Shown: in pieces, positions 1 through 13,800 of the stretch | How the letters are laid out: each line of letters begins with the position of its first letter | Position numbering within the stretch: position 1 is the stretch's first letter | Assembly: GCF_011397635.1 (NCBI RefSeq) | Contig: NC_064754.1 | Span: 32,964,543 to 33,028,542, forward strand | Length of the DNA stretch: 64,000 nucleotides | Source of the DNA: Epinephelus fuscoguttatus | Lineage: Eukaryota > Chordata > Actinopteri > Perciformes > Serranidae | Direction of reading: 5' to 3' | Made by a program: the position numbers and the translations under genes | The notes under the pieces: model-generated | The model's database searches: none | Told to the model about the DNA's origin: nothing | What the model saw: only the letters and a program-made list of their open reading frames with translations

Positions 1-1000
1 TGCTAATTTGGCTCTCAAGATCATACACCCGTGACCTCATGGTGCTTTCGGCCTGCCTCTTTTCCTGCAGAGTCTCCTTCAGCCTTTCTGTGGCCTGAAG
101 GAGGGATGGCTTCTCTTCCTGCCACATGTTACAATGACTTTGTAACTGCTCCTCAGCTTTCCTCATAGCATCCACAAGGGTATTGTTCCCTTGTTTCTGC
201 TCCTTAAACTGAGACACAAAGGAGGCTCTTTTTTACTCTGTCTCCTCCAGCAGGGAGGTTTTCTCCTGCTGCCATCAGAGACAGTCACTATGCAGCTGAT
301 TTTCGAATTTTGTCTTTAGAGCAGCCATGAGGTTCTTGTTGTTGTTGTTCTCAGTCATTTCCAGCTGGGCAATTTCCAGCTCAGCTTCCTTTAGAGAGGC
401 CATGAGCTTATTATTCTCTTCTCTCTGTTTTTCCATTTCTGCCAGATGGGAGGCTCTGGATTCCTCCTCCTGCTTGAAGCAGAGGCGCTCAATTTCCAGC
501 AGCTCTTCTGCCTTTTTTAAGGCTGCTGCTATCTTCCTGCTCTGTGCTCTCTGATCCTCCAGCTGCAGTCAATGGTGGGTTTGCAAACTCTTCAGAGTCT
601 TAGCTTCCTCCTTCTGCTCCCTTCATCTGGCTTAGTCTGTGCTTTATCATTTCAATTTGAGCCCTCTAAATACCAGATAATGCTCCAGCAATTCTGCTCT
701 TGAGCAAGCCTCAAATACTGCTGTTTCCATGTCAAACAGCTGCACCGCTCATCTCTGCGCTGTTTTCAGCCACTGCATGTAACTGCTTTACGCAATGGAG
801 CTCCGAACTCCCCGATTCCATTTCTGATTCGAAGCCCTCTTTCTCTCCCTCCATCTGCTCCAATGCATTGTGCAGGTCCTTAATGATGAAGGTCTGGTGC
901 TCAAGATTTTTTTGAGCTTGAGCCCTCTTGACCTCCAGTTGGCTTTCCAGCTCCAACTCTTCATTGGTTCTGGCCACTGCAAGGAACTACATGTCATGAT
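1..1000 (-). pseudogene. Coiled-coil protein pseudogene fragment
   Basis: Read on the minus strand, the first kilobase encodes a long, charged, heptad-like coiled coil (runs such as QLEDQRAQSRKIAAALKKAE and KLMASLKEAELEIAQLEMTE). Stops interrupt it, for example TGA at 277-275 and TAA at 235-233, and the frame shifts between about 560 and 730, where the upstream part (977-732) continues in another frame. No splice sites are needed to follow it, so it looks like a decayed retrocopy or an old gene fragment running off the left edge. I do not recognise the parent. Low-complexity coiled coils resemble many families, so no function is assigned. Confidence 0.55.
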
Positions 1001-1074
1001 GGAGCCCCAACTTCAGTTTTGCACATGACATCATTGCCTCAAGTTGTCAGAAGGAGGATGATAGGCCATGTCTT

Positions 1075-1160
1075 CCTTTTGGCACAGTGAGTAAGTCATC
1101 TGCTCTGGTGATACAGCGGTCAAAGGTTTGAACCCTACGTGGTCAGGTACTATGCTTGCT
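1075..1160 (+). repeat. Possible tRNA-derived SINE head
   Basis: The stretch has an A-box-like tggcacagtgag and, about 35 bases later, a B-box-like ggtttgaaccc, the layout of a pol III promoter from a tRNA. It does not fold as a full tRNA and has no clear tail, so a degraded SINE is the best reading. Confidence 0.3.
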
Positions 1161-2999
1161 AAACAAATTCACTAAATCCTTGGACAAAAACCAGCAGGCT
1201 GATGAGTGATTTTTTTTTCAGGATTATATCCCCAACAATTAAATTGATGTGAATATTTTAAGTTGTGTGACCTCCCTCTCTCTGCCTCCTGCTTCTGACT
1301 TATCCTGTGTTTCTCAATCACCCAGTGGGCAGGGTTGAAGAGGCTGTGAGGAAAGTACCTGTACCTGGGTAGATGAAACAAGTTGTGTGCATCCTCCTGT
1401 TTCTGCCCATATTTTATGAACTGTTGTGGTGTAAAAGTTGACATGTTTTCTCCTGTAATTCTTTATCAATTCCCAACTAAACGGTCTCCTGTGACAAATC
1501 TCAGATATCCAATACATTCAACTCAAGTTAAAAGAACTGCATTCAGTTTAGAGGTAATCCTGTCAAAACCTACTGGTACGTCCCTAGGTATTTTTATATG
1601 GTTGTAGATACACAGCGATCAGGTGCTTGGTTCAGTACTTTAATGGTAAGGTGGATTACTTGTAATGCAAAGGTTTAGAGTTAATGTGCAGTTATGTAGT
1701 TAATGTAAAGTTACAGAGGTTAGGTCTAGGTAATAAAAGTTACTGTGGTTAGGGTTAGGAAAAGGAATATGGTTGGGTGTCTTTAGGTTTAGGCAAGTAA
1801 AGTTACTGATGTTAGGTTAAGAAAAATAAACATGGTGAGGATGTACTTTAAAATGACTCGTAGCTCACATGTATCTGAAAGTGGGACTCCAGGGGAAAGT
1901 CCTGGGTGAAAGTCCATTTTGTTGTGACCCATCCACCACCCTAACTTGCCTCCTTAGAAGTGTTTGGGACTGGCTTCTTGTTCACTGCCGTTAGCACATT
2001 GGTCACGTGATCACAGCCTTTCAAAATACGTGTGATACATATGAATTTGGTTGCACAGCTTTTCCTAGAACAGCCTGTGTTTACTGGTGCTGCCATAGAT
2101 ACATACGTATAAAGGTATGAGGGCTTATAACGATGAAACAGAACAATTATTTGGCCAAATGAGCTACAAAAATCTGACAGTCTGGGATACACATATTACC
2201 GGAGAGGACGGTAGTGGTCAGAAACCAGTGGGGGCAGGAGTAAGAAAACAGTCCTGCATAGGGCTCTGTCTGCAACATCACTGTTTTGCTCTCAGCAGGC
2301 AGCTCATCAAAGCTCCGATAAACCCACTGTAGACATCCTGCTCTGCACCAAACACCAGACATACACAGCTGAGAACAGTGGAGCATTTAGCAGTTAAAGA
2401 GACAGATGTTTCCCTCAGGAATTGGTGGAGACAAAAACAGAGCTAAAAGGAGACAACTCACACGAACACAACTCTAAGTGAACGCTAACGTTGCTCTGTG
2501 TCTGCCGGATGTGTAAATAGGAAACTGAATAACGTTTGCCTCAGTTTTATATGGTGACAATACTGTACACTGATACTGGTGTTTTTAAACCTTCATACTA
2601 TGCAGTTTTAACAGTAAAGTATATGTTTGTGCATAGAGGGTTCTTTTTTAATGTTTCCAAGTACATTTCTATTTATTAAGTGCCTTTTTGTGGCTGTCTG
2701 TTCTTTATGCAACAATATTCCTGTACTCCAAGATACATTTTTCTTTCAAGAGACAATAAAAGCAACCCTGAACCTTAAAGGCATGGCTCAATGAACTGAG
2801 AACAAATGAATTTAGACCTATGGTGACACGAAAGCAGATCTTGTGATATTGCTGATTGAGTGTTCATCTTGCATGGTGTCATCTACTATGATCCCAAGCA
2901 TGTGCATGAGTTTATTAGCACATTTAAAGTACTTTTTGACGTTTCTTTTCTGTTGAAATACTGAGAAATAAAAAGAAACCTTGACTTGGGTGATATTAC
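1161..2999. other. Upstream region of the complexin gene, no gene seen
   Basis: No conserved frame or exon is visible. Positions 1690-1830 hold degenerate 'ggttaggtttaggcaa' repeats, a motif also echoed at 9775-9840 and 13440-13500. Positions 2690-2775 resemble the end of a decayed transposon (cctgtactccaagatac then caataaaagcaacc), but the family is not identified. Confidence 0.4.
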
Positions 3000-3299
3000 A
3001 TTCATGTGTTTGGCTCCCTCCCTCCCCCTCTCTCCCTCTGCATGCTCTCATCTCGTCCTGCAGGGATAGACTCTCTTCCTCCGCCGCTGCAGCCTGACTC
3101 TGACACAACCGGCATGTCTGCAAACTGAGAGCCGCACAGGAAGACACACACACAGGCGCAATCCCCTCCTTCTTAAGACGCACAACTTGTGTTTTCTGTC
3201 CCCCTCGTTGAAGCAGAAGAAAGAGGCTGATTATAACACTGCGACGAGGCTTATTTTTTTTTTTGGAGGGACAAAGATTTGGAAGAGGATCAAAACAAG
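3000..3299 (+). other. cplx1: Probable 5' UTR exon 1 and promoter area of complexin
   Basis: This is a locally GC-rich block with a pyrimidine-rich start (3010-3060), ending in ggatcaaaacaag followed by the donor GTAAAT at 3300. It lies 1.4 kb upstream of a good acceptor at 4737 that leads into the coding exon. Its upstream boundary (transcription start) cannot be fixed from sequence; no convincing TATA box is seen. The start 3000 is approximate. Confidence 0.5.
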
Positions 3300-4737
3300 G
3301 TAAATGATGCCCGAGCATCCAGAGATAAGGGATGTTTGTGTGCGGCTTTCACTGTACGGGACCGGATGGTGATGAGCTCGAGCGCTTTGGTCAAAGATCC
3401 ATCCACTTCCACGCTGCGCATGTAGCGTACTGGCTTGTGTGTGCGTGTGTGTAGCCTATCTGAGCATGCAGGTGCAGTCGTTTAACAGGGGGTACATACA
3501 GTACGGTGCTGTAATTGTGCCGAAATGCTGCACCGCACCAGGAGCTGTGAGTGAATACTGTAAGGGTTCATGTAAGGAGAAACTGGTGCTGATGCTGCTG
3601 CAGATGATGAACGTGAAGGGGAACCAGGAAATGATATAAGGACGCTCAGCTGGTGCAGATTTGACTTTGGGGCGAATGAAAATGACTCGAGGACGAAACG
3701 GCGATGTAATGAGTGCAGCAAGTTTTTAAGGGGGATGGTTTTTTTTCCCTGAGAGTCTGTGCCGCAATGGCAGAGTGATGCTGTAAAATGCAGCAAAACT
3801 ACGTGGGGTTGTCATGTCGTAAAAAAGATTGTGAGGAATATTACCATGAAGTACAACAAGGTCGCTTAAAACTCGGGTCTAATCTCTGCATTTCCCATAA
3901 AAAATATCATATTATAAAGATGACATAGGAGATTTTTACTGACCATGAAGTATCTCCAGGTCTGCAAACTCACAGAGTACCTTAGACACAAAGTCTCAGC
4001 AGCAATATTATAGAAACATTTTTTATGTAAGGTTTTTGATTATTGGGTCACTTTATATTGTCATATCATGGAGAATACAGTGCCATAATACTCAATGTAA
4101 ACTCACAAATGAGAGGACCTTGTAGGAAAGCATAGCTGCTTATCACAAAAGTCCTTTTTTCTCACTCGTGTAATGCCCTTGCAGATGCTCTCTAAGGCCC
4201 AGTACTGACATGAACCGTGCCTCCATTTGCTCATCTTTGACCCTGCCTCTGCTTGCCCCCTTTCTGGGAGTTATTTCCATGAGTATACATCACAGGCAGC
4301 CAGGCAGCGTCAGCAGAAATCCACACAAGATGGAGTTTTGGTTGTAAATCGAGGGCGCAGGTGTCTCGAAGTAACTCAGGACAAGGTGTTGTGCTGGATG
4401 GCAAAGCCATCTTAACCTAGTTTAGTCACCCTTTTTAGAATTGATCACATTTTGGGGCTGTTTAAGATGTAAATTCTTATTTCTCAGGAGTTAAAGTGAT
4501 CTTGTGTATATGTGTATAATTATTGTAAAAGTGGAAGAACTACTTTGTCCTTTGCCAAACAGGGATCTCAGTCTGGAGGTCGTTTTTGTCCGCATCGAGC
4601 CTCATCATCACCATCATCGTCGTCGTCCTCCCCATCCCATCAAACACTTGTGTATGAAAACTACTGGAGTGAAACTGCATGTCCCAACAGTGGTGTTCAT
4701 GCAGTCATAGCTTGTGTATTCTGTCCCCTGGCTGCAG

Positions 4738-4822
4738 GTCTGTCCCCGATAACGTGACCACTGAAGGAAGAGAACACAGAACTGCTTCATCATGAATTTT
4801 GTAATGAAAGCTGCGCTGGGAG
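4738..4822 (+). CDS. cplx1: Complexin exon 2 (5' UTR plus start codon; coding 4792-4822)
   Basis: The acceptor is gtcccctggctgcag at 4723-4737 and the donor is gtgagt at 4823. The exon carries 54 bases of leader and then ATG at 4792, encoding [10 protein letters not shown] plus the first base of a glycine codon (phase 1). The N-terminus matches the start typical of complexin 1/2 (M-x-F-V-M-K-x-A-L-G-G), which fixes the start codon. Confidence 0.9.
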
Positions 4823-7800
4823 GTGAGTAGTCCGCCGGGCTAGAGGTTGATTTAACAGCACTGCAGTGCAAAGGATTTAAAGGGTTGTTCAGCAGCAACA
4901 GCGGCAGTACTGTACCAGTACTGGCCCGGTAGTTGTGGGGACGCTGGACAGAGATAATCCATCCTGCACCAAACTCCCTACTTCAAACATCAGCTACGCC
5001 CCACCACCTTCCCTAACACACCCCCGTCTCTCCCTCTTTTTGCATCCATCCTTTAAAAACCTCTAAGGGCAGGGCGTAACATCATTTTGGTCAAGTCCTT
5101 GACAACGGCACACTCTTATAACCTGATACGATCAGGACTATGGAAACCTGTTCATGCTTTGGTGCTCTGCGTTTCTGCTTTTGTGGAAAAAGTGTCTTTG
5201 TGTGCAGTGATTCAATAAAAGCGCATCAAGTCGCTGGAAACGAGGCTGCTGCGGATGAAATAGGACAGCACCTGCCAAGTAAAAACCCTGTATGTCTGAA
5301 ATGTCACCTTCTCAGGACAGTAGCTTGATCTTCATGCACTTTTGAGTTTACTCAGTGAGATTTGAGGAGTTTTTAAGTGCAAAAAAGGCAAATTTTCCCC
5401 TAATCTTGATAATATGATGACATGAAGTTATGAGGTTTTCACTTGGCTTTAATTACCAGGCAGTCTTTGCTTTTCAAGCCAACTGTTGGCGTCTTTTCAG
5501 GCTAGAGAAATAGAGAAGGGCTATTTTGCCAAGAACTATGACTAACATTTTTTTTCCACAAGACTTTTGTCCTCTAAAGCCTTCAGGTATTATCCTTTAG
5601 AATATTATCTTAGCTATTATTTGCCCCCTAATTAGTCCTCATCGTGGCCCTGTAATTCATCCCCCTTGTCAGCCATAGCTTTAAGGAGAAAGGCAGGAAA
5701 GTGGCACCACTAGTTGTAATGCAGCAGACGCACACACACACACACTGATCAGTCGTGCAGGATGCTGAGCTGTTGTTGTCCAGGTTACAGAGGTGTCAGG
5801 CAGTTACAGTTGGGATGTGGAGTTACAGCTGAGCCCCTACTCCTCATTGGGATGCAGAGGATGCCGGCACTGCCTCGTTCTGCATAACTGCTGTGCCTCG
5901 TGTCTGCGCTATGAATTCTTAAATCAACTGCATTGCATTGGATGCCGGTTTTTACTCCGCAGAAGCCGAGCTGCACTCCGCCTGCGGACTTTGGGAATAG
6001 ATTTGACAGTGTGGGTGTTTGTCTGTGTGCGCCTGTACCTTGCCTGTGCTGGAGAGATGTTTTATAGATACTGTATAGGACAGGGTACATCTGCATCTCC
6101 AGGCAAGATGAATTATGGAGGCTGCACAAGCCTACTTTAGGGTATGGATTTTTGTAAGATGAGAGTGAGAAAGGATGGAAGAAAGAGAAAGTTTAATAAT
6201 GTGTGTGTGTGTCTGTGTGTGTCTGTGTGTGTCTGTGTGTGTGTGTGTGTGTGTCTCCATTAATCAATATGCCTGTCAGGGTGATTATTCTGCTGTCAGC
6301 GCAAGCTGTCTTTGGTGCTGGTCCATGTTTACTGACTGGGACACAGTGACCTCTTTCCACAGATACGTCTGGGAAAATGCTGACAGTGCACTGGACCTTT
6401 AAAATTCCCTGAGGGGGGAAAAAAAATCCGATAATGAAACAAACCAATTAGCCAGCTAATTAATCTAGCTAAGCTATCAATCCTACGGTCAGTGCAAGTT
6501 AGTCAATACATCAATATTGGTGAAAAGTTTGCACTAATCAATTACATTTAGTTTCAGTTGGGCTGCATTATTGGGCGTGCCTGTGGTTCAGTGGTTTCAG
6601 CTGCGTACTGTGAAACCAACACGTCCTCGGGGTGATTCTGGCTGGCGACTTCTGTTGTTTTCTGACTCTTGCTGACTTTTCCTTCCTACATTTCTTGTCT
6701 GGCTTCACTGTCATCTATCAAATAAAGGCAACATTTTAAGATTTATTTAAGATTGGTTTCCCTGAAAGAGAGATAACACCATTCTTATTCGGCATACTAG
6801 CAGCATTCTGTGAATGGCAATGCCTGTGGGTTGGTGCATGGCTTTGCTCTATACTGATATATCTCAAAAACTATTAGGTGAATTGTCATGAAATGTTGCA
6901 TGGACATTCATGGTTTTCAGAGGATGGATCCCACTTACTGTCGTGATCCTCTAATATCCTCAGATATAGACATCCTCAAATGACATTCCTTTCAGACTAG
7001 TGCTTTGTTCAGTGCTAATTAGCAGATGTTAGCATGTTAACACATTAATCTCAGGTAAACATTATACCAGCTAAACATCAGTGTTAGCATTTAGTGCAAG
7101 GAACTGCTGTGCCTCTATAGCTCATAGAGTGTAAAGAAGGACTAGGCATCTCTACATTCTCCATCTTTACAAAAATAAAGCCCAACTATTCTGGATGCGG
7201 GTACTGCTATCTTGTGCTGTGACGACATTTGAAATATTGAGTTCCTGCCCATCCATCCATCCAAACCAATCACGAGCAGCGCCATTGATCACGAGTCCAC
7301 CAATTGACATACACCGCTGTTAATTATGACATCACACCCTGTTTTTAAAGCATCAAATAACTAGGTCAAACCAACAACAACACTTGAACATACATCAGTG
7401 TGATATGACCTACACCCAAAATGACAGAAACCATCACTGGAAAACATTTATTTGACCTAAATGTATCTTTTACTATGTCCCATCTGCTAACATGAAGGGA
7501 GGGGGGTTAATGACCGATACTGCAGCCAGCCACCAGGGGACAATCGATATGTTTTGGCTTCACCCTTGGGGAGCTGTCACGCCATCAGTCTTTATATACA
7601 GCATCACAGAACCGCTAAGATGGCTGCTGGCTCTTGTGTGAGCATGTCTGCTCATGAGGACACTAAATGCACTACATACAGAGCTGCATGTGTGTCTGCC
7701 ATCTTACTGAAAAACTGGTTTTGAAGTTAACCTCATAAAACAACTTTAATGAAAGAAATAAAAAAAATATATCAAGCTATATTTTTACTCTGAATCTACT

Positions 7801-10800
7801 GGGGGTCCAGTCTTTTGGCCTGTTGTTACCTTGCTCTTGTTAAGCCTCTGTTCAGGTGTGGATTTTGCTACACTGTCTGTCGCTGAGTGTTTCACTGAGT
7901 GTGTTAGGTGATGAGTGTGTGGACGAGTCTCCGTGAAAGAGAGGTTGCTGCCAGTGCATTAACTAATCCTCCAAGGCTTCTTGGGTTACAGATACTTGGA
8001 TGAAAACAGAGCAATGTTAAACTGCGATGATTCAGCAGGACTCAGATCCAGAAAGCCGTACATCTGCAGAGTTCAGATGTTTGCTGGAGGGTCTCCTCTG
8101 CAGTAGCCATGTTAGTGCCATATTGTGCTGCATTGTCTTTTCTTTAGTTACAGTAGATGGAACCAGCAGGTACTGTTGAGTTGTGATGACAACAGAAGAA
8201 AGCAACTTAAAGGTAAATCATACAGCTGCAGCACTTAAACAGTTGGAAAGTTGCAACATAAAAAGCATGGATACCAGATAACATTAAATTCTGAACCAAA
8301 TTTTATGGTGAAACTTGTCACACTGAACTTCTTAAAGGTCGTTAGGTAGAATGAGAAACAACAGCACAAAGGGATTACAAATGTCCACTGGACATGTGGT
8401 CAGCTGTGTAGGAGAAAACAAACTTATGTCGTCTTACACTTAATAAACAGCATATTGGACTTGAATGTTCTCATTGGATACCTGAGGATCAGATATGAGA
8501 AGCAAACACAGACTTGTACTTGCTGAGCTTGGGGCAGCAGTGTAGAAGATAGAAAGATAGTCGCGCCTATTTTACATCCTTAATTCACACACACCAAACG
8601 TTAGAGATGAGTTTTCATGGACAGGTTTTTGCATAGCCATTTCTCTGTCTTACTGTAGGTCAGTGAGTGCAAGTGTTACATATCTTGTGTATCTTCAGCT
8701 GGCAGGCTCAGACAGAGAAAGCTTTTAATCTACAGTGCATGAGCCAAAACTGTGGAAACGTGAGAAGTTCTCTGTGCATGCTTCATCTTGGCACATTATA
8801 TCCACTGCTTAACATTAATGCTTTGAACCCCTGAAAGTGGTTCATAGATACAGGTTATTAGATTATAAAAATGTCTATAGATCAGCACAAAGTGGGAGTT
8901 AATTTCTCACTTGCATGCATTACAATTTACTGGAACTGGAAAGTATTATTTTAAAATGACTTAAAGCTGTTTCTCACCAGTACAACATGAAAATTTGTTC
9001 AGGGAATACAGCAAATTCACATATGAATTTTCCCCATGACATCTATGCACAGTGAGTCCAGTGCAGTCTATCTGCGTTGCTCTGTTACGTTTTAGTTTAA
9101 AAAAAAAGCTGATGTACATTCCATACAACAAAAAACCTTGTCAGACAGATAAAGTCAAAGGAGCTAATGTTAACTACACAACTCATAAATTAATCTGACC
9201 CCAAGTTTGATGCTAAGGCTAGCTGTTGTGGCTAGCCCCACTCCCTGACCAACATAAAGAGTTAGCAAGTGCAAATCGGCATCATATCATCATATCCCAG
9301 CTGCTGGGAGATCTCATCGTGTGTTTTGTACGTGGTTGCGGTAGTTGCACACTGTTTGTCGTATAGAAGGTGTTGAGACACCCAACTACAAAGACGTTCC
9401 CCCGTTGTGGCAGCAAGCTAGTTATGACCTAGAGGTATGACATTAGCTGAAGCATACACTTACGCAGGCGGAAATTTGCCAAAATATTTTTACATCTGTA
9501 CGAATGCGCGAGCATTTATAAAAACCCATAAAATCAGTTTTTAGATATTTCCATGCACATTTTTGCTTGGTGTAAAATGGTTGTCAAGGAACCTTTTACA
9601 TCACATCTCTAAAATGTATTTGAAATCTGGTGGGAATTTTATATGGCTTCGATGAAGGATCTCCTTGTTTTTTCCATCACCACCTCTTGTGTTAGGAATG
9701 CTACATATGTTTTGGAAAACTTAACACCAGAACTGTGGGTTCACGTGGAGACTCCTCTCTTAGGAGTGCACACTTAGGTTAAGGTTAGGGAAAGATTGTG
9801 ATTTTGGTTAAATGTTAATAAAAAAGGTAAGGTTGTCAGTGAACATTTTGCTGATATGTTCAGCATCAACAGTTTTGTGTCTTGCCAGGTATGTTAATTA
9901 ACAACATTTTCTCATGCTGATAAAGTGTAACTTGCTCTGCATTATGTTTCCCTTAAAAAATTGATTTGCCATTTCAAATTAGTTGTATAAAAATCAAATT
10001 GCTAGGAGATAGGGCTGATTTTAGTTTTGTGGTCCAAAACACAAATCACACATTTACCTTAAAGGGTTTTTACACACTGTACACACACACATTTTATCTT
10101 CACACCCATGATATGGATGAGGAACACCACAAAGAAATGAATAATTAACAAAAACCACAAGATGTAAAAAATGATCGGCAGCCACCACCTTGTATCAATG
10201 AAAGTGTTAATGCAAAAAAAAAAAAAAAAAAAAAAATGCTCAAAATTAAAATCCCACTTCCTTTGAACTCCATTGCATCCCACACTGCAGTAGTGCCATC
10301 GCTGGTGCTGTAAATCAGTCCAACAGATATCCTACCAAACTGGACACAGTGCTGCCAAAATATTAACTGTGTGAAGACAGGAGCTGACAGTCCTCTTGAC
10401 ACAAATGTTTCTTGTTATAAAATGTACAGATTTGTCTTGAAATTAACCTGGTAATGATTTCATGATGTTATAATGTACATTTAAGTATAGTTAATGTTTG
10501 CCTGACTCTATATTCCTGCAGCAGATTCTAATTTGGCAAGCTACACATTTAGCAATGAGACATAATACAAAAGTTTAATATTTATTAATTTTCTAATTAA
10601 ACCACCTTTCACCTGCTGGCTGTGTAACGCTGACTTTTCTGCTGATGTAGTCAAAGTTTGACTGCTGCCTGAGGCCTTCGGGGTTTGATTGAGCTCCATG
10701 CCTTGGGACTAATGTCTACCTCACTTAACAGCTCCGTATTCTGTCAAACTAGCTTCAGCTTTTAGGAGTTGGGAAGTGCAGAGTCAGCACTGAAGTGCCT

Positions 10801-13800
10801 AGGAGCAGAAGCAATCCGTGCACAGAGAAACCACAGCAAGAATTTAAGGTAAGGTGTAAAGGCTTTGTGAGGGTCTGTTTCACTGCTCCTAAATAACAAC
10901 AGCACTAGATTAATTATGTAGTAACAATAATGACTATAAAATGAAGAACAGTTTAATAAGTTTTGCTTACAGGCTGAGAATTTGTAAGAGCCTGTGGGCT
11001 ACGGTGGTGACCCCCAAAATGTAATATAGGGAGCCAGGGGTGCAGTTTATTTTAATTTTAAAACTACTTAATCGACAAGTTGCATCAATATTATTAAACA
11101 GTTACATAAGAAAGGCATTAGTTGCATCAGCAGCAGTGAGTCTAGATCCCTCTGTGTTTGTGGGCTGGATTGGATTTATTACCAGGTGAGATGTTGCTTA
11201 CTACTCGTTCAGAAAGTTTAACTGTAAAAGAAATGTCAGGAGGTAAATCTGAGGAAGAAATTGTATCTTAGGAGAGAAAAGCATCCTTTTGATCAAAGTG
11301 TTATGTATCTAAAAAGGCGATGGGAGGCCATGCTGGAGTTGCATTTAGAGAGGGCCTCCTTAAGGCCCTGCACTTTATACGCCCACTGTCCTCCCCAGTC
11401 ACCTCCTTCCAAAGCCCACATGGTACATGAATGCATTTTTCCTCGCCCAAAGGAAAAGTTGATTACGTTGCCACAACGTCATTAAGACAGCAATTTAGTA
11501 ACATACAAACACAAGTTGTAGGACACAGGGTTGCTAAAATTGCCTTGACTTGAAAAAAGATGGAGACAGTCATATTTTGGACAGCTAAATGAAGATGCAC
11601 ATATGAATAGGATCAATGACTCATTCCCTCTGGGCTGACACCAAAAGTGGTATGTGCTCTTTTGATAAGACGCTTGGCTTGTTAGTGCAGCTTGTGGGTA
11701 CTTAAAATAGTGTATGACAGTGAGCGTCCTTGTCCTGACTAAAGCTTTTTGGCAATTGCCAGTGCTTTTTTCAATTTATTTATTTTTTTAGGTTTGTAAA
11801 ACGATGCAAAAATGATGTGCTTGTAAAAAGCATTTCTGAAAAGCTTGTTACTATTGCATCTTGCAGAAAAGACAAGTGACCGAGAGTTGACACCACCATG
11901 CTCAGTGTTTTGCATTATTTTTTAATAATTGCTCACCATGTGTTACACACAGAATTAGGAAACAAGCTAACGCTACATTGTCATGATATTTAAACGTAGC
12001 TGATCCACTTCTTTACAATTAACATTAAACATCAAGCCTGATGGTTTATAAATTTACTTTCTACTGTCGGCTTGTGCCACAGACCTCCTCCATTGCCCCT
12101 AAACTATTATAATACAATTAGAAACACATCAGTGAGCCACACTGTTGTTCTGGCTAACATACTTCTTCATTACAACCGACATGGATGCTGTATTTTACTT
12201 CGGGCCAATCACACACAGTCCATCCTGCTGCAGTACTCAGTAGTGCATCAAATGTGTACTATTCCACAGCTGAAAATAGTCCTGAACTAGTATGCTTTAC
12301 TATTTTGCAAAAAAAAAAACCAAAAAACAAAACCGTACAGTCCACAGCTGTTAATGAAATTACTCGGCCATCTAAAGAATATAGGGATAGTCTACCACTG
12401 TTCTTGCTAATAAAAGCATTTTAACAAGGTTATAATAACATTGTTTGTCTTGCCTTCAACTTCAGCTTCCATGTTTTTCAACACACTTGTGCATTCAAAA
12501 CCTTTAACATCATTTTTTAAAATCATTATTTATTACAGTTTTAATCTAACTTCAACACAAGATCATATGTTGACATGTAGGCCTAACAATGTGTCAGGAG
12601 AAGTGCATCACATTGCTCTAATGGGTGACATTGTCACTGGTTAAGTGAGACAAAGCTGTGTGATTTAAGGTGAAATGAAAACAGAAGACACCTTGAGACG
12701 TTCTCCCCTCACCTCGTCTCCTCAAAGTGCAGATAATCACATTTAGCAGCACTCTAATATGATTGGCTGAGAGAATCAGGTCTCCATCGCTGACACAGAC
12801 ACACTTCCCCATCTTCTTCTCACGCGTTACTCAAACAAATTAGATTCAGTTCAGCGGACTGACCTTGAGCTCCTCCTGCAGCACAAAGGGTGTGTGTGTG
12901 TTTGACAGTATGTCCGGATCCTTTGAATAATACAGCAGCAATATGCAGATGTTAATGCTGTTTGTGCAGTCACAGAAGAAAAAAAACAACTGCAGTACGT
13001 TTAAATTAAAATTTTATTATCTTTGGACCTTTAAATCTGTTATTCCTTATTCCCTTATCCCTAATTAAATCTAATTAGGTTTCCTATAAAAGCATGAATA
13101 TAAAACTCAAAGATTTTAATTTTGTTGCAAATTAAAATCAAGAAATCACCAGAAATAACAGCGACAAATTTGACAATCATATATTAATGAAAATAAGGAA
13201 GTGTTTCTTTTTAAGTAAAATGATTTTCAAAATTTCCACCATTACATCTGTTTTAGAGGAAATTACATGAACATTACTGTAATGTTCCCACGATGAAAAA
13301 TACTGATGTTTTAGAAAGGAATTTGTGGGGAAAATTCAGCTCAATAGCCAGAAAGATGTTGTACGTCTCACCAAATCATGGATATGTTACATTTGCAAGT
13401 TAATAGGTAGAGTTAAGATACACTGAAAATATATGTTTGAACACTGGTGTGGTTGATGAGTGGTTAGGCTCAGGCACAAAAACCACTTGGTTGTGGTGAG
13501 AAGAGGATAATGTTTTGGCTTAAATTACCCTGTTTGGGGGGCGCAATCCCTGTGGGAAAAGCAGCCATGTGTAGGTAAAGACTGACGGCGTTGGTGTTCC
13601 TACCGATGGGTTGCTACAGAACACCTAGATTAGGAACCTAAACACAACTGTTGTTTGTTGGTTTCGAACAATAGTCTGCAGCCTTGCTGCTATCTTGCCA
13701 AGGTGACACACCGTCCACCGTCCCCTCCACCTTGGACTGACAAGATATGATATACGAAACATGCAAATGTAATGTATTCGTGGTTTACAGAAACGTATAA

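Noticed and set aside
1075-1160. Functional tRNA gene
   Set aside because: Box-like motifs only; no cloverleaf or acceptor stem.
1690-1830. ttaggg-like motifs suggesting interstitial telomere repeat
   Set aside because: The motifs are irregular (ggttaggtttaggcaa) and match a dispersed fish repeat rather than (TTAGGG)n.
2818-3318. 166-codon minus-strand frame
   Set aside because: It lies antisense to the complexin leader exon, with no known domain and low-complexity composition.
4504-4757. His/Arg- and Ser-rich small frames upstream of the complexin start
   Set aside because: They arise from a cat/cgt/cct repeat (about 4600-4640) in the intron before exon 2.
10780-10860. An extra complexin leader exon ending at the donor-like gtaagg at 10850
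   Set aside because: No acceptor, frame or conservation evidence was found; a donor-like match alone is common by chance.
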